The notes beneath the pieces were generated by a model. It saw only the letters and a program-made list of their open reading frames with translations, had not been told where the DNA came from and made no database searches. The translations under genes were made by a program, and so were the position numbers. A stretch of DNA of 64,000 nucleotides from Mortierella sp. BCC40632 (Eukaryota; Mortierellomycota; Mortierellomycetes; Mortierellales; Mortierellaceae): assembly GCA_011634665.1 (NCBI GenBank), contig WAEK01000016.1, positions 248,001 to 312,000 on the forward strand, given 5' to 3'. This document shows positions 11,823-26,200 of the stretch, piece by piece (the stretch's first letter is position 1; each line of letters starts with the position of its first letter).

Positions 11823-12210
11823 TCCCGCTCTCGCTCACTCACTCACTCTCCGATTCTCTCCCATCATCTTCTTCGTCATCATCGTCATCATCCCATCATC
11901 ATCATCTTCATCATCACTTCATCTTCATCCTCTCATCCTCTTCTCCAACTTCATCTCTCATCTCTCATCTTACTCACTCACTCACTCGCTCTCACTCAAA
12001 CACACACACACATACTCTCTCTCTCACTCTCACTCTCTCCTCCTTCATCTTCTCTATCCCACTTACTCTCATCCACACCTTGCTGCTCACTCCCAACATC
12101 CACACGCTCAATAACAGCTTCACTCGCGCATCTCTCTCTCTTTCTCTTCTTCTTCCCATTCCGTCTTGACACTTCCTCATCACCTATCCCCATAATCTCT
12201 CACTCGCAAG

Positions 12211-15200
12211 ATGATGCTCTACAAGCTTGTCGTTCTCGGAGTAAGTCTTGACCTTTTCTCGCTATTTTCTCTCTGCTTTGCTCTCTATCGTTCCTGCTCT
12301 GCCCCGGCTCTGCTCTTCTCCCGCTCCCGCCCATTTCGTCCAACGCTCCGTGTCACCGTCCCCGGGCGCCCGTCTTCCCCAAAAACTAACAGCCTCTCTC
12401 TCTCTCTCTCTCTGTCAATCTCTTACTCTTCTCCCTAGGACGGTGGTGTTGGCAAGGTAAGCTGCCTCTCCCTATCTTTCTCACCTTCTTTCCATACTCG
12501 AGGAAGACAGGACAAAGAAGGGGGGCACCATCCCTGCAACAAGGGCTGTGTCTCTTTGCATACACACAAACACACATACTCAGGAAAGAAAAAAAAAGCG
12601 CCGAATGAGGCCACCAGGAACACGGTCCAACAACATTCGCCGCGATAATGTCATCTGAACCGACCTGTCTTTCCTTTCTCATCTCCTGCTCCATCCTGTC
12701 ATCCTGGTCAATGTCCCAGAGCCAGATTCTTGCACAACATTCTTTATTCTCAGGGCTATTCGCAAACACACTCTTCTCATTCTGTCGACAACCTTCTTAA
12801 GAGACGGCTGTGCGTACGTGAGGTGCGTGCGGTGCGGTGCGTGCGTGCGTGCGTGCGAACATCTCTCTTTGGACAGGCTGCGGACTGAAGAGAGGCAGGA
12901 AGACAGAGATAGAATGAGAGAGTACGCCAACAGGGACAAAGAGAATGATGGACAGGCTCAATCCAAACTCAACCTTCTCCACCAGCCTAGTACCGGCCTA
13001 GTCAAAGGGCTGCCCGGAGCTGCCCTTTGCTCGGCGCCTCCAGTACCCTTGAGTCTTCTCTTGGCCCCTATTTTTTATATACACTTATTTTTTGTATTCC
13101 TTCCGCTGTCGCCGCGTTTTCCATCACCTGTTGCCGCAGCCTTCTGATATGGCTGAGGAACAGGGGAAAGGGTGAAGAAGGCTCCGGTCTGGGTTGACAG
13201 AGCTTTCTCGGCGGGGACTGACTCGTCAAGGAGAGAGCATATGGATTCCACCCGGCAATGGAGAGTGTTGGATTGACGAGCGAGTGAGTAGGAGAGCAAG
13301 CGATGGATCCCAAAACAGTTTTCTTTCACTACGAGGGTCCAGAGCGGGACCCGTTCAGTACCTCTCTTCTCAGCCTCACAGCCCCAGTGTCAGTTTCTCA
13401 GCTTCAGCCTCTATCAGCTTCAGCCTCCCTCACTCATCACCACCGCAGTCTCTGTCCCGGCCTCAGCTCCAGTCTCTCTCCTGCAACTCCAGCCTCCGTC
13501 TCAGTCTTCATCCTAGATAGCCTCTACCCGATTCTCGCCTGCTAATGGACAGCCACTGACATTTCTACTTTTCTTCTCCTTACTCTTGTACAAATCTCTT
13601 TGGATATCTCTTGGTCGATCTTTGGTCGAATAGACTGCTCTCACTATCCAGGCAAGTTGAAACAAAAAAAAGCCATGCCTTGTGTGCATTTGTGTTCTGT
13701 GTTGTTGTTGTGTGCCTGTGTCCTACAATGTGTCGTTCATGTGTCCTCCAGCGCCCCCTTTCCTACAAAGGAGCCCTTTTTGTTTTCTTTCCTTCTTTTC
13801 TTCAGAAAGAAGCCAACACCAGTCGAGTGAATGGCTGTGCCTGTCTCTCTTTTGTTGTTTTTTTTTGCTTCCGAGTCACTCTTTTTTAGGCCCTTGTCCC
13901 TTTTGGCCTGGGGCATCGGACTCTTTTTTATCTTCTCTTTTGCTTTGTATTCTCGGGAGAAAAAGGATGGCAACACTCTTTCATTCTCGTTGTTGTTGTT
14001 GCTCTTGGCCCTTTGGCCCTCCTGCTCCTGCTCCGCCTCTCTCCTTTGTTGTTGTGTACCCCGCACACGAGCCAACTGCGGGTTTCTGTTTGAGATGTTT
14101 CTCGTCCTTTTTCCCTTTGTTCATTTTCCTCTTTTTTTCTTTACCCCCTTTCCTGGTCATGAGAGAAATAGGGAAAGAGAGAGAGAGAAAAAAATAATCC
14201 ATTATTTGTACATGGTCTGACCTTTGTTTCCCTTCCTTTTTCTTATCTTATCCAAAATAGCTGTGCTTAAATCACTTTGTCGGTAAGCACATCCGATTAA
14301 CCCCATCATCGATATAGGGTACAACGACAACAACGACAATCTATCACCATCAAATCACAGCGATGAACAGCAAACAATAATCGCCACCAACTAGAAGCAG
14401 GAAAAAAAAACAACTCATCACGGATTGAGAGAGAAGCCTCTCTTTTTTTTTTTTTTTTTTTTCTCTCTGATTTGTAACCTTGTGTTCCCCCCCTTCTTTT
14501 TCACTAACAACAACACTCACACAGGAGCGATAAAACCTTGTTTTCCCAGGACAACAACACGCCTCCTCTCCCCTTTCTTCCTCTTTCCTTCTCTCTCTTC
14601 CTCCCCCTGTATGTCTCGGATGGATGCAGCCACTGCTTCAAGTCATTCCACTCTCCATATCGGGGAGGAGAGGAGACACGCTCTCTTTTGACTAAAAGAG
14701 CAAGGACATACATTACAGAAGGACAGAACACGGCATGGCGACATGGCGACTAGACGAGACGAGACGAAACAAAACAAAAACGAGGAGAGATCAGAGCACA
14801 TTTGAGCAAAAAAAAAAAAAAAAAAATTCCCTCCCAATCCAGGATGAACGACGGGGATCCCTATCATACTTTGTTCAAACTAACTCATCTCTAATTTTTT
14901 TTCCTATACATTCTCATGCACTCCCTTTACCCTACCAACCATTGCATTTTACTTCCTCTCCTCCCTTCAACAGAGGTAAGATCCAGTGGATATGACCAGA
15001 AACACGGAGAGTCTTTACCAATGGGTCAGGAGGAATAGTGTGTGTGTGGGAGCAGGTCTAGGGAATGTGGACCACTGTCGGGTCCTATTTGGGCAAGGAA
15101 AAAAAAAAAGATGGACTAGAGAGCTCTTCTTCCTCCCATGCATGCAACCTGCTCTTTTGTTTGGTCCATGCTATGCCATGCCATGCCATGCCATGCCATG

Positions 15201-16602
15201 CTTTCTCTCGTTCATCGTTTGTTACGCATGTCCCAAAGACGGGGAGATCTACAGAGGAAAAAGAGGAGAGAGGGAGACAGAGAGCAGAAAGAGAGGCTAC
15301 TTTGTCTGATCTCTGTTTGGTCTTTTAGCGCTATCCCGCTGGGTAGCGGATTTTTTCTTTTCTTCCAATGTACAAGAGAAAGAGTGAAAGTGCGAAAGAA
15401 AGAAAGAGAGAGCCCTTGTTTATGTCTAGGGGAAGACAACGGTCGTCAAAAGATTAATTGCAGGCATTTGCTTGATCAAAGATGCTTCTTTGTTTGCGCG
15501 TGGGGATTTTTTTTGGAAAGAGGATGAAGGAGGAAGTGGTTTTTTTTTTTGTTCAATGCTGCCGATGACCCATGATAGGAAAAAAAAAAAAGAAAAAGAA
15601 AAAGATACATACGGGTGTAGGTCTAGAGCCATCATCGATGCTGATCTCATTTTTTTTTCTTGTCTCCTTTGAATATTCTGCATCTCCGATTAGACATATG
15701 ATCCCACCATTGAGGATTCTTATAGGAAGCAGGTTGTGATTGACGACCAATCGTGCGTCCTCGAGGTCCTGGATACCGCTGGCCAGGAAGAATACACCGC
15801 CCTCCGTGACCAATGGATTCGGTACGTTTTTTTATATAACCTTGCTGGCTTTTTTTTATTATATTTTTATGGCAGAGGCGACCTAGTGGAGCGATTTTTT
15901 TTTTCCTTGTTACGTTCTCCGCCTTTTTTTTTTTATATGAAAAAAGGACGATATGTGTGCTCTCGTGCATGCCCCCCGAGATATTTGAGCCATCGTTGTG
16001 TGTGTGTGCGTGTTTTTTTTTCTTCTTTTCTTTTCTTCTTCTCGGAAGACTCTTTGCGATTTCTGTCTTACATGTTCTGGACGTATCCTGAAGAGCTCTC
16101 CTCTCCCTCCCTTGCCTTACCTTCTCCCCTATCTTCATCGTGTATGGTGGATTCCTAAAAGGCGGTACCGCAGCGGATTGGTCCCAATGTTTTTTTTTTT
16201 CTTTTTTTCTTTTTTCACTAACTCTTTATCGATTTCCTATTCAACTTTGTTCTCTGTAGTGATGGCGAAGGATTCTTGCTTGTGTATTCGATCGCAGCGC
16301 GATCGACATTTGAGAGGATAAAGAGATTCCGCGATCAGATCATGAGAGTGAAGGACACGGAGAATGTGCCATTGATGCTTGTTGGCAACAAGTGTGACAA
16401 GTTGACAGAGCGTGAGGTCTCTCGTGACGAAGGTTACCAAATGTCAAAGCTTCTTGGTTGTGACTTTACAGAGACCTCGGCCAAGACCTGTGTGAATGTC
16501 GAGCGTTCGTTCTATAATGTCGTGCGGATGATCCGACAGGCCCGAGATGGTGGTGCACCACCCAAGCCAGTCAAGAAAAAGTCAAAGTGCACCATCCTGT
16601 AA
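12211..16602 (+). CDS. Ras-family small GTPase, split into tiny exons
   Basis: Exons: 12211-12240, 12439-12456, 13634-13651, 14261-14282, 15694-15821 and 16260-16602. The product is about 186 aa. Exon 1 gives [10 protein letters not shown], exon 2 the P-loop DGGVGK, exon 3 TALTIQ, and exon 4 LCLNHFV. Exon 5 holds the effector region [10 protein letters not shown] and switch [10 protein letters not shown]. Exon 6 holds NKCD, ETSAK and the C-terminal CTIL, a CAAX box whose final Leu favours geranylgeranylation. A poly-Lys stretch precedes the CAAX box. Ras proteins cycle between GTP and GDP at the plasma membrane and drive polarity, cAMP or MAPK signalling. The intron after exon 3 starts with GC instead of GT. 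The exon 4 to exon 5 join is two nucleotides short of closing the frame (see findings). Introns reach 1.4 kb. The gene converges with enolase. Confidence 0.9.
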
Positions 16603-16623
16603 AGAAGAACAAACTTACCGCAG

Positions 16624-16668
<45 letters not shown>

Positions 16669-17096
16669 AAAAAAAATATATTATTTATATAGGCGAAGAG
16701 CAACGTTTGAAAACAAAAAACGCGAAGGAGCAAACGACAGAGGTTTGTCCTGAGCAAAAAAAAAAAAAACGAAAAAGAAAAAAAACCAAACCAAAAAAAA
16801 AAAAGAAAAAAAAAGAGGTTCAGGGAGTTCAGTGGAGTGCAGGAAGCAGAACAAAGAAAATGTATTGGACTATGAGAATAAAAAAAATTTTGAATGTCTT
16901 AAAAAAAACTTGTGGACTCACAGTATCCCGCCATCCGGCCTTTTGGTGTGTGGAAGACTGGAAGACTGAGAAAAAAAAAAAAACCCCTGATGTCCCCTAT
17001 CCATGGGTGGGTACTTAGCGCAGCTGTGCGACTTCCTGTTCTTTAATGGGACCGACGATGGATCAAATTCTCTTGACCCCTTTTTTGGGCGTAGCT

Positions 17097-17131
<35 letters not shown>

Positions 17132-17250
17132 ATATAGTCGAGTCTGGAGAAAGCCCACATCTCCCAACTATTGTTGGATTTTGTGCTACCTTACAAAAGA
17201 GGAAAAAAGAAAAAAAAATAATCTGATAGTGCCAGGTTGTGCAGGAAACA

Positions 17251-17313
<63 letters not shown>

Positions 17314-17841
17314 TTGTACCTGAACAAGATTCTCATCCTACTACTGAATTGTGGGTAAAACATGTTTGAGAGGAAATGGTATGCAGCCATCCATCAGATT
17401 GATCCTCTATCGATTTCTCTGTCGCGTAGAGTTCTCAGAAAGAATGAGGTGAGTAGCCTCTGTGCCTTCTGTAAATAGAGGGCAAAGCCCTCAAACAGTT
17501 GGAGTCCGAGATCTTGCCCGGCTCTCTTTGTCGTTGCTTCGAAACAACGTCTTGAATTGACCTCTGAGGTACGCGCCTCAAGATTTCCAATCGTTCTTTT
17601 AACTCCAACCTCCTTTCCCCTACTTGGATCAAAAGTTTTTTTTTTTTTTTTTTTTTTTTTTTATTTTGTTTATTTGTCAATTTGTATATACAAAGAGTGT
17701 CCGTTTGCAAGGGTGAGATCGCAATTGTTCCTCTTTCATGCCTAGGGAATCGTAGCCCAGGTCTTTTTTCTGGAGTGGGGTTCTAGAGGAGATATGAGTG
17801 TGCGTGTAAAAGTGCAAAAAGGAGTTGATCTTGCCATCTTT
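16603..17841. other. Convergent intergenic region of Ras and enolase genes
   Basis: Holds the 3' ends of two convergent genes. Rich in poly(A) (about 16624-16678 and 17098-17128), an AG microsatellite and poly(T) at about 17637-17662. No gene recognised. 17400-17630 is ordinary unique sequence with no assignable function. Confidence 0.6.
17252..17311. repeat. (AG)n microsatellite
   Basis: Pure AG run of about 60 bp in the convergent intergenic region. Confidence 0.95.
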
Positions 17842-20169
<2,328 letters not shown>

Positions 20170-22125
20170 GGTTACTGGAAATGGAAGATGAGGATTGGTG
20201 GAAAGGAAAAAAAAAGGGCAAGTGTGGAGAAAGGGGGGGATTCGGAGAAGGAAAAGAGAAAGAGAGAAGAAAAGAGAGAAAGGAAGAAGTAGAAAAAGAG
20301 AAGAGTGTTGGGGAAGCGAGAATAAAGAAAAAAGAGGCGCCACCGCGGGTTGTGTTGCGTGGGAGTGGGAATGCCCGGGTCGAGCAACCAACCCAAAGGA
20401 GGTGAGACACTTTTTTCCTGCATGTTCTACACTCACCCGCTTGCGACCATCATCTCTTTCGTTCTTTCACTTTCTTCGTCCTTCTCTCTTTTCTAAGACC
20501 ATCTCTCTCAATGTCTTTATGGCTCTGATGCCTTGTAGTCCAAAGCATCGGCCCACATTCTCTTTCAAGGAAGAGGCATTTTTGATGACCCACAAAAAAA
20601 GAAAAAGAGAAAAAGAGAAAAAGAGCAAAAAAAAAAAAAGAGGTCCATGATCTGAAGGGAAAAAAAGACAGAAAGAGAGTCTCCTTCCTTTATGTCGAGA
20701 ATCTCCACGCGGGAACAAGGGAACAAAGAAGAAGAAGATTAAGGGCGCGTGCGGGCAAGAGAGACCCCAGGTTGAACGGGAAAGACCATGAGCAAAAAAA
20801 AAAAAGAGTTCGCGACTCTTTCGCTTTTCTCCGTCCAGTTTCCGTGTCGATCTTTCCCCGCACTCATTGGTCAACCTCTTATATCCTTGCTTCAATTCAC
20901 TATATCCTTTCTTAATTATCTCTCGCCTACCACTTGCCCTACACACGTGGATACCAGCCAGCAAGCTTAGGACAAACACGGTCAAGGTTCTCCCGCTCCC
21001 AAATGTGGGCTTTGGCCAAGAGAGCGAGCGTGTATCGAAGAAAAGAAAAAATAAGAGAGAAGTATGCTTGTGTGAAAAAGTGGGCTGGTGTCAAGTGCCA
21101 AGAGTGGCCTAAAAAAAGCGCCCCGGTAGGGGAGGACGAGATGTGCAATACTTCTAGTCAGCCAGTGAAGGAAGGGAGAAGAAACGCGAGCAATTGAACA
21201 AGCGCAAACCAGACTACTTCTGTCCACTCTGGAAAAGTCTACTTGGAGAAGTCGAAGGTATTATTTCTCAAGCCCTCGATGACTTCGATGACCTCTGAAT
21301 CAAGGAGATAAAAAAGTAGTCTGCCTTGGCACGACAGGTCACAGGTACTTTTTCATTTTAAAAAAGCGCTCAGAACCCAGGTTTTCATTTTCATTCTGAC
21401 GACTCGCTCTTGATGCTGGCTCTTTAGGAAGCAACAGCCTGGGTACAAAAAAAAGTCAGTCGACCTTTCCAAGGCGGTCTACTTACTCTCCATTACCTCG
21501 AGGAAGAGAGAGAGCGGACGGTCGAGTGAAAAATTAGATTGTCGCCAAGAAGCGAGAGAGTGAGAGGGAGACAAGGGTCTGGATGGTTGTTCGGCACTGC
21601 CTTTCCTCCAGAGAAATGAAGTCTCCTGAGTGTCTATTCTAATAATTTTTTCTCGCCGTTCATTCGTAGAGAACTTATTTTTGCGCAATTCCCAGGATTA
21701 GCAAGAGTTATCCCCGATCCTCACTTCTCTCGGCAGACAGCACTCCAAACAATGGTCGGGGTTCATAATGCTTGACACGTTGTGATTGAGGCTTCGAGTT
21801 ATCTTTGGCGACCATCGGGGCCTGTGTTCAGGAGAGAGAGAGAGAGAGAAGACGAAGAGGGGGTTGGCTGCTGTGTGTGCCCAGAAAAGCGGCACTTATT
21901 ACAGTACTTCTGTACGGCTTTTATGATGAACGAATTTTTTTTCCCTCCAGCAGGGGGTGCACACCAGCATCATTCGAGAACAAGGTTGCCCAAAAAACAA
22001 AAGGCTCTTTGATCAATGATACCTTGATCCGCATATATATAAGGCAGAAGGGCTGCTGTTTGCTCGGAAGAGGCTAAAGTTTAGTTTTCCTTTTATCGGA
22101 AGCATTGCACACCTTTCTTTTCCAT

Positions 22126-22173
<48 letters not shown>

Positions 22174-23250
22174 TCTTCTTCTCTCTCTTTCTTGTCTCCG
22201 ATCTCTCCCACGCCTTGCTCGTCACTTCTCGCACCCTCACTTCTCTCTCGCCCCTCTCACACAAACATTCTCTCTCTTCTCTGGCCGTTACCAATCCCTG
22301 TCGTGCCCAAACGTGTGCTGTTTATCTCCTTTTAGGTTGTTGCAGGGGCGGCTTCTTACCAAGAGGAGAGAGGCGTAGATCCTTTGACACCTTTTTTTTT
22401 TTTTTCTGCACGAACACACTGGATGACCATTGTGTTTCAAGACTTGCTGGTAAGTACACCTGGCGTCGCATGTACACGAGTACAGTTCTCCTTTTTTTCT
22501 GGGCAAAGGCCGAAATGGCAATAATAATAGGGTCAGGCAATGAGAGCAGTAACACTTTGGTAGCTGGCGAAGAAAAAGAAAGAGGCAATGTAAAGTCGAA
22601 CGCGACTGTCTATGTCGTCTGGTCTTTTTTGCTTGTGCAAGGTGGAGCAAGGAGGAGGATGGCCATGAAGAGAGAGAGCCGCGCCGCTCAGCTTGGGCAG
22701 TGCAGCTTGACTCTGTGTCTCAATTTGCCTTGAGTGGAAAAAGAGATGAAGGAGTGGAGAGGGTAAGAGAGAGAGAGAGTGAGTGAGAGAGAGATGGTTA
22801 TTATTAACTATCCAGTCCAGCCCAGGGAACATACCCCTCTCCTTCCTTTTCCTCTCCCTCCTCCTTTCTCCTCTTGCCACTCCAACGCCCATTTCCATCA
22901 TCCACCCCATCCATTCATCTCTGGGGACTCTCTTTCCTCTTCCTTTCACTCTTCTCATTCCCCATCGCCGCCCAAGGACATTCTGTTTCACAGCTCCATT
23001 GACTGTCCGTGCCTGAACCCGACCCTGCCTCTCGGCACCCGCTCTCCTCCTTCTGCACCGCTCGCGTGCTCCTTTCTCTTTCTCTCTTTCTCTCTGCTCT
23101 TGCTCTCAGTCTCTTCCTCCGCCCACTTTATTTGCTTTTACCTTCTCTGAATCAGTCAATCTTTTGCTGAATCAGAAGCCCTGATCTGTCAGCCAGGATA
23201 AAGGAGCATTTCTCTGTTCCTTCTTCATCCATTTATCCCTTGATCCCGAC
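20170..23250. other. Divergent intergenic region of enolase and LAM-type gene
   Basis: About 3.1 kb with no recognised gene. It must contain the enolase promoter near 20170-20500 (GA-rich on the plus strand, CT-rich in the enolase sense) and the CT-rich leader of the LAM gene at about 22800-23250. A CT microsatellite sits at 22131-22167 and a short AG run at 21829-21848. Confidence 0.6.
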
Positions 23251-26200
23251 ATGGCTGGCTCGAACCCGCCTATTGCCTCGGACAAGATGCAGCAGGGCCA
23301 GGTTGCGCCGCCTTCGTTCAATGTCAATGGCAATGTGACTTTGCAGGGTGTTCGACAACCCCCGTCAGCCGTAGCGACGGCGTTTGGAGTAACCGAGACT
23401 AGCAATGGCAAAGGGCATGTCAGCTCTTCCTTGGAGAATGATGATCAAGCTTTTCATCATCATCATCATCGTCCTTCACCATCCCAGGCACGGGATGTAG
23501 CTCTTGATTTAAAGAGCAGTCATGCCCCAGCAGTCTCCTCTCCCCTGGCCTCCCAAACCCATACCAAGCCAGATCAGTCGGCGCGTCCACGGATGCTGCC
23601 CCAGCCTTCCATCAATGTCGCAACCGCCAATGGCAGCATGACCAACCTGCACACTCCACCCCATCCTGAGGAAGGGGAGCACTTTGTCGCCTCGCCGCTC
23701 TCAACCACTGGCTCTTCTCTTCCTTCGCCTCCAGTGGTCGAGACTTCTCCTCCTCTGGCTGATAATACATCCGCTGTGCCCACGTCTACCACGGGCTCGG
23801 CTGGGCCATCGTCGACCTTGACTTCGATCGCCGCTTCTGCCGCATCGCCTATATCGACGTTCATATCGACTTATTTGCCGTCTTCTTCTTCTTCTTCTTC
23901 TTCTTCTTCTTCTCCTGCTCCTTCTTCATCTCCTACCCCTTCAAATCGTCCCCTGCTTTCGGCCTCTTCTTCTTCCCCTGCTCTCTCGAATCGCACCCTT
24001 TCCTCCACCCCTACCCTTGGCGGATTCTTTTCCCGTGGCTCCTCCTACTCTGCTACCTCATCTTCCTCCACTGGTCCGGACGCAACCACCACTACGACCT
24101 TGTCTTCGACCACCTTCACTGCCGCTGCCACCACGACTCCAGACTCTTCCTCAACCCTTGCCGCGTCAACCACCACCACCACTACAACCACCACCTCCTC
24201 CACTTTAGGCACAACCTCATCCACCACAACTTCATTGGCATCGTTGATCCGTTCCACATCAGCCTTGGCCTTTACCACTGTCACTGGAGGAGGCGGAGGA
24301 CCAGCCATAGCAGCAACAATAACGGCGGCAGAAGAAATAGAAAGCGAAAGCACGGATCCAAATATGGACTCGACTCTTACAGGGGTTGATCCTGCTCCGA
24401 TCGTTGGCATGCCAACTCAAGGTCATGACCAGGATCCATTTGCATCATCCTTTAGCGCATCTACTTCATTCCCTGCGACGTCTCAAGCCCAGACATTGTC
24501 AAGTCAGAGTAGTCAAGGTTACTACGACCGAACAGGCACCAACAGTGACGAGACGGCGACCCTGTCATCGTCTTCTCACCGGGGTAGCCAGGACTCTGAC
24601 CAGACGGACGAGTATGCTTCGTTGAGCGAGAGCAACATTTGTTTTGTCTATGCGAACGAGAAGCGATTCTCGGATTTCCATTCACTCTTCCGGAGTGTTC
24701 CTGATGACGAGAAGCTGATCGAAGGTAGGGAGAACAGCAGCGACAGCAGCAGCAGCAGCATGCTGGATGGACATACAGGGATGTGCGGCATTTATTCAAA
24801 AAGGGCTGTACAAGGCGCACTTTATGACTTTGGCACAGGTCCACTCTTCGTGCTTCCCCAGATCTCTGCACCACACGCACACGCATTCCTGAGCCCAAGC
24901 TTGAAAGCACAGGAGAACCAACCCGGAGGGTTGAGAGAAGATGGAGTGAGGTGGTTGGTGGGAGCTTGTTCGATATTTCAATCAAGAGTAGGGGGGGGGG
25001 GTTGTGGTGGTGGTGTGAGTGTGAGTGAGTGTTGTTGGTTGCGGATGTCTATTCTCTCTTCTCTCTCCTCCACCGCCTGGGCCCTCCAGTCCTTTTTTTT
25101 TTTTTTTTTCTCATTGCTTCGCAGAGTTCTAGATCGGCTGAGCCAAGAGAGGAAAGAGTGTCCACGCACACACGCACACACTTTTGCTCTCTATCCAAAA
25201 GCGATTTGTTGTTGTTTTTATCGGCATAATGGTTGTGGAGCAATGGGGCGGGACAGACAGGTTGGACTGGGGTGAACAGGATTGGGTTGAGGGGGGTGGG
25301 GGTGGAGGCGAAGGGTAATCCAGGAAGAACCTGTTTGAGAGGACTCTTGCTGAGAAAGAGCACCGCAGTGCTAGATCCCTGGACAAGAGCAAAAAGAATG
25401 TTATTTTCATTATCATTATTGTTCCGTCCAAGGACGACGCGTTCCCATTCTCTTTTGCGGTCCTTCACTTCATATCCTTTTGTTACTCCTATCCGATCAA
25501 AACCGAAGCAGACTAGACCAGGGGGCTAGGTGGATGATCGCGTGAAAAGTGGCGTGGTGTGAATCTGTCTAGGCGATTCGATCACGCAAGGCTACGTACG
25601 AATCTACCTTCTCCTTCTCCTCTCGTTCTTTTCTACTCCCCTTTTTTTTATGATTCTCTCTGCCAGCGAGATATACCCCACAACGGCCAACATTGAGCAA
25701 AGAGGCGGAAACAACCACAGTCGGTTGTTTACAGGACCTTCTTCCTTGCTGGTACAACAAAGAGTCCGCCTCTCTCTCTCTCTCTCTCTCTCTTTTGTTT
25801 TTTTTTTGTTTATTTGTTGTTTGTCCATCTCCACTCGACTATGGTTGCTCTACATCATCGCACATGGTCGGGTGAGTCGCAAGGCCAAGTGGGATGATTC
25901 TTTTTGGGTCTGTCCGCTTGTCTGCCTGCCTGCCTGCTTGTCTGCCTTTTTTTTTTTTTTTTTACCTCCCCTTATTCCTTTGACTACATTCTCGCGTGGT
26001 GGGAAAGAAAGCGAGAGGGAGAGAAAATGTGCATGGGCCAAGGGGCAACAGCCCAAGTTCTTTCCCCTCGGTCTGAGTTAAGGCACTTTAGGAAGGCATA
26101 GACAAACGATCCTGACTCAAGCAAACCAAGATCCTAACAAGTCCTCCTATTGTCCCCCTTTTCTACCTCTTCTCCGATGACTTAGACTATGGCTGTGCGC

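Larger units (their letters stand above)
5417..12210. other. 6.8-kb stretch without a recognisable gene
   Basis: Short reading frames here are low complexity or have no conserved features. The stretch is full of simple repeats: AG at 5563-5584 and 7208-7236, CT at 7575-7640, AG at about 8308-8330, GT at 8876-8948, CT at 10352-10441 and poly(T) at 6708-6735. Imperfect TCGTGT-like repeats lie at 9957-9995. The last 0.5 kb before 12211 is strongly CT- and CA-rich, as expected of a pyrimidine-rich fungal promoter and 5' leader for the Ras gene. Non-coding transcripts cannot be excluded. Confidence 0.5.

Noticed and set aside
11675..12251. Ser/Leu/His-rich frames in three phases upstream of the Ras start
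   Set aside because: All three phases are open because the sequence is CT/CA/ATC simple repeat; it is a pyrimidine-rich leader.
16597..17018. Lys-rich frame downstream of the Ras stop codon
   Set aside because: It is translation of poly(A) and A-rich 3' sequence; the Ras frame ends properly with its CAAX box.
21240..21300. Box C/D-like TGATGA and CTGA strings
   Set aside because: The spacing is too short and no terminal stem is present, so a snoRNA is not supported.
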